IMG/VR virus record: IMGVR_UViG_3300025450_000950
Span: 1-30,061 of that record
Source of the DNA: a virus
Strand: one strand, 5' to 3'
DNA length: 30,061 nucleotides
Below the pieces are notes generated by a model. That model worked only from the letters and a program-made list of their open reading frames with translations, was not told the origin of the DNA and made no database searches. Position 1 is the stretch's first letter. Each line of letters opens with the position of its first letter. Of the stretch, positions 28,901-30,061 are shown piece after piece. The position numbers and the translations under genes are program-made.

Positions 28901-30061
28901 GCCAATCCGTAACCACACGTTCCAGCGGTTCGGCAACGGCGCAACTTGGAGAACTCACGCTCTTTTCACCATCAGCGACCGCCAACCTGACCTTGACTAT
29001 GCCAGCGAACCCCGTTGCTGGCTCTCAATACAGCGTTATCAACAACAACGCCACCTACTCCGTGAAACTGTCTGGCGCACTTTCACTACAGGGTGTCACA
29101 ACCACCTTGTATTCTGTTGACCCCGGTGAGGCTTATGGGTTCGTGTATGACGGAACGAACTACTGGTACAACACTTGGACTACTGACATCACCAACCTTG
29201 TCGGTATCCTGCCTACAACAAACGGTGGAACGGGTCTAAACGGCTTTACGGCGGCTAACAACGCCCTGTATTCCACCTCTGCCTCTGTCTTGACCGCAGG
29301 CACTCTGCCTATCGTCGCTGGTGGAACGGGTGCTACAAGCGCATCTGGGGTGCTTACAAACATTGGTGCTTCACCAGCCACAGGCTCGTCGTCTATCTCA
29401 ACCGTCGGAACCATCACCTCTGGTGTCTGGCAAGGAACGGCGATTTCCAATACATACATCGCCAACCCCTCTGTGACCGTCGGCTCTACCACGATTTCAC
29501 TAGGCTCAACGGCGACCGCCATTACGGGTCTTACCCTGTCGGGCACGGCGAACACGTTTAGTGGAATCCCTGCGAGTGCGCTCTCTGCGTCGGCAGTCAC
29601 TATTGGCACGACAACCATTGGACTGGGCGCAACTTCCACCACAGTCAACGGGTTGACGATTGCTGGTGCGACGGCGACCAACCCTGCCGGTAGTTACCCC
29701 GGATTTATTGTGTTCTCTAGCGGCCCAACGGGATTTACCCAAATTACAGGGACTACGGCGACGGGAAATAACTACCTTACGTTGCCTAACATTTCGGGTA
29801 GCGACACACTTGTAGCGGTTTCAGTCGCACAAACCCTTACCAACAAGACCCTTACCTCGCCAACTGCCACAAACGCCGTGATAAACACCACAGCGACAGG
29901 CACGGTTCCTTTGACTATCAACGGAATTGCCTCGCAAACTGCCGACTATTTGGACATCAAGAACTCGGCTGGCACAATCCTTTTCAGCATCAGTTCGGCT
30001 GGTTTGGTATCGGCAACGAACTACATTCAGGGCGCACAGGGAATCACCGTAAATACGTCAT
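25918..30061 (+). CDS. modular tail fibre/spike protein, 3' end outside window
   Basis: The frame is open from ATG 25918 to the window edge, at least 1381 residues. The N-terminal 140 residues probably attach to the tail. The rest is Ser/Thr/Gly/Ala-rich and made of repeats typical of long fibres. One type is a receptor-module set with TTNGGTGLNGF and AGGTGATSASG. Another is a pair SGTWNATPISNTYLANSSV / SGVWQGTAISNTYIANPSV (about 650 and 1170). A third is three copies of SQTxDxxxxxNSAGTIL-like units (about 160, 825, 1340). The last is four VGQ-type beta modules with GQ-V-x-SG and FxV patterns. It would mediate host recognition. The extra repeats offer material for recombination and host-range change. 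Confidence 0.85.
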   Translation, partial: MAYPLPTAAISVSGEAVPTYLTGSLASSYSTGQTFTLSTTTTWLEVGTNGQITANPLGTSGLFVVVVDFGLSTEEHILCSSLNTSTGVVTVWTDGTYNGRGWDGTTISAHSAGSSSNLNCFPIVGGTYFAGLSSVISTLSTTYAPLLSPSVTASAASAVGLTVRGAVSQTGDYFDVKNSAGTILYSINSAGAVNFNGFTINTNVLTGLSSVSATGNQTIIQPGTNLATVTNVATASPSAGSLTFTANNNFVVGQIVTTSGIAPSQFNISLLTVTAVSSTGFSVASNATGTYVSGGTATAWANDYALTVKKATGGISFQAGNTSNIINVNDTINSSGSMTLVGAGFGGSLAVQGYGQAYPTINSQLRGNSGLFSDSYVSTLYSNANYRLFRVDGWGRLASLGDNRPATVIPVAPSNITSVSGNGTTITVNTNNHSFSAGQYVVISGITTTTAYNGTYQITAVSTGQIFTVSGTATGTATFGTASVAVSAVSAGNPATNYVTYTTSTNHGLWIGATVTVAGITGATAYNNSNAVVLSIPSPTTFVLYNTATGGSPVFTSATVSYNTALATPSNSAGNTTNPSDTFQVVDIYQNPRFGISNTSTALNSPVWAVNAYSGKIINVANGSATGDAVNYGQLSTFAGATSIATVGTVTSGTWNATPISNTYLANSSVTIGTTSISLGTTATSISSLVAPSAALFAPNISVPNFYVNPGGYPSAITWYTYGTTNAQYLIPVASATGTLTLPNGTDTLAGISLSQTLTNKTISGSSNTLSNIAPSSLTASAVTVGSTSIGLGATATTVAGLTLTSPTANNAIISTTASGSIPLVIRGVVAQTADLEEWQNSASTVLAKIDAGGNLVAQSITPSGIGTATASTRYVGGTNNGYPTVGTFTVGDFIVDHSATIWVCSSSSVTYALTAAVSGSSTITYTTSATSVPKVGDYITVTGFSPTAFNVTGLAVISSNFGAKQFSVGASASGLTATGTGTGITNGYWSPTESQSVTTRSSGSATAQLGELTLFSPSATANLTLTMPANPVAGSQYSVINNNATYSVKLSGALSLQGVTTTLYSVDPGEAYGFVYDGTNYWYNTWTTDITNLVGILPTTNGGTGLNGFTAANNALYSTSASVLTAGTLPIVAGGTGATSASGVLTNIGASPATGSSSISTVGTITSGVWQGTAISNTYIANPSVTVGSTTISLGSTATAITGLTLSGTANTFSGIPASALSASAVTIGTTTIGLGATSTTVNGLTIAGATATNPAGSYPGFIVFSSGPTGFTQITGTTATGNNYLTLPNISGSDTLVAVSVAQTLTNKTLTSPTATNAVINTTATGTVPLTINGIASQTADYLDIKNSAGTILFSISSAGLVSATNYIQGAQGITVNTS

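Larger units (their letters stand above)
354..29502. repeat. dispersed 9-mer TAGTGAAAT, 22 exact copies
   Basis: Plus-strand copies start at 354, 1484, 2300, 4185, 5481, 8872, 14123, 15210, 16006, 16956, 21145, 23571, 23919, 24721 and 25882. Minus-strand copies (ATTTCACTA) start at 7184, 13954, 17709, 17934, 26719, 27946 and 29494. They fall in three or more reading frames and between genes. Confidence 0.85.

Noticed and set aside
354-29502. TAGTGAAAT copies as a CRISPR array
   Set aside because: Spacing is irregular (hundreds to thousands of bases), on both strands and inside genes.
28053-29681. Minus-strand ORFs of 157 and 173 codons in the fibre region
   Set aside because: The plus-strand fibre frame is open from 25918 to the window edge and carries clear repeats; the antisense frames are Val/Pro-rich shadows.
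1-30061. Integrase, attachment site or insertion sequence
   Set aside because: No recombinase, transposase motif or terminal inverted repeats were seen; lifestyle cannot be judged from this window.

Overview
The window reads as part of a tailed double-stranded DNA bacteriophage (Caudoviricetes) or a close prophage relative. It holds a scaffold, decoration and major-capsid cluster, a long modular tail fibre, a secreted lysozyme-like enzyme, phage-type DNA methyltransferases, a small-regulator cluster and a set of large modular proteins of the virion-cargo kind. Every supported protein gene is on the + strand, often with TAATG or ATGA overlaps. Base composition is moderate (about 50-55% GC by eye). 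The host is probably an actinobacterium. That rests on the Rpf/transglycosylase-like lysin, on several genes whose -10-like hexamer lies 6-7 nt before the ATG (leaderless style), and on general resemblance to actinobacteriophage proteins. It is an inference. No integrase, terminase or portal gene is visible here.

Layout. (1) 2-12103: a cassette of modular proteins. Seven of its nine genes carry the peptide K-G-D-x-x-G-H-x-F-H-G-N-Q-[WY] or a GGPGSG variant, 12 good copies plus one degenerate copy, at domain junctions. The domains include His/Ala-rich helical bundles, CPxC zinc pairs, a DUF6582-like segment, and a 1512-residue polyvalent protein with three kinase-like domains, a GNAT-like segment and an HELGH metallopeptidase. 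A complete Dps-type ferritin-like gene sits among them. (2) 12128-12859: a promoter, an 18-codon coupled leader ORF and an exported lysozyme/transglycosylase. (3) 12909-17634: three tandem paralogous beta-class (DPPY) DNA methyltransferases with divergent middles. (4) 17618-18823: small basic, zinc-binding and LexA-HTH proteins. (5) 18824-19256: the only gap over 300 bp. It holds a bidirectional hairpin, a candidate minus-strand non-coding RNA with a near-consensus promoter, an inverted repeat and a divergent + promoter. (6) 19257-20773: a protein with two KQ-x2-F modules and a Cas4/RecB-like Fe-S nuclease. (7) 20774-23612: promoter and operator, scaffold with an internal start, decoration protein, major capsid protein, strong terminator. 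(8) 23640-25884: a small post-capsid protein, a small HTH-like protein, a metallophosphoesterase and a DUF1599/Nmad1-like protein. (9) 25918 to the window end: a modular tail fibre still open at the edge.

How it fits together. Groups 1, 7 and 9 would build the particle, and I infer that group 1 is packaged and delivered with the DNA. The methyltransferases fit with a whole-window compositional signal: by eye the palindromes GATC and AGCT do not occur at all, where about 117 of each would be expected. The phage therefore seems to escape restriction both by losing sites and by methylating others. A second whole-window signal is the 9-mer TAGTGAAAT, found 22 times on both strands, in several reading frames and in gene ends and terminators. 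It looks like selection on DNA rather than on protein, and its role is unknown.
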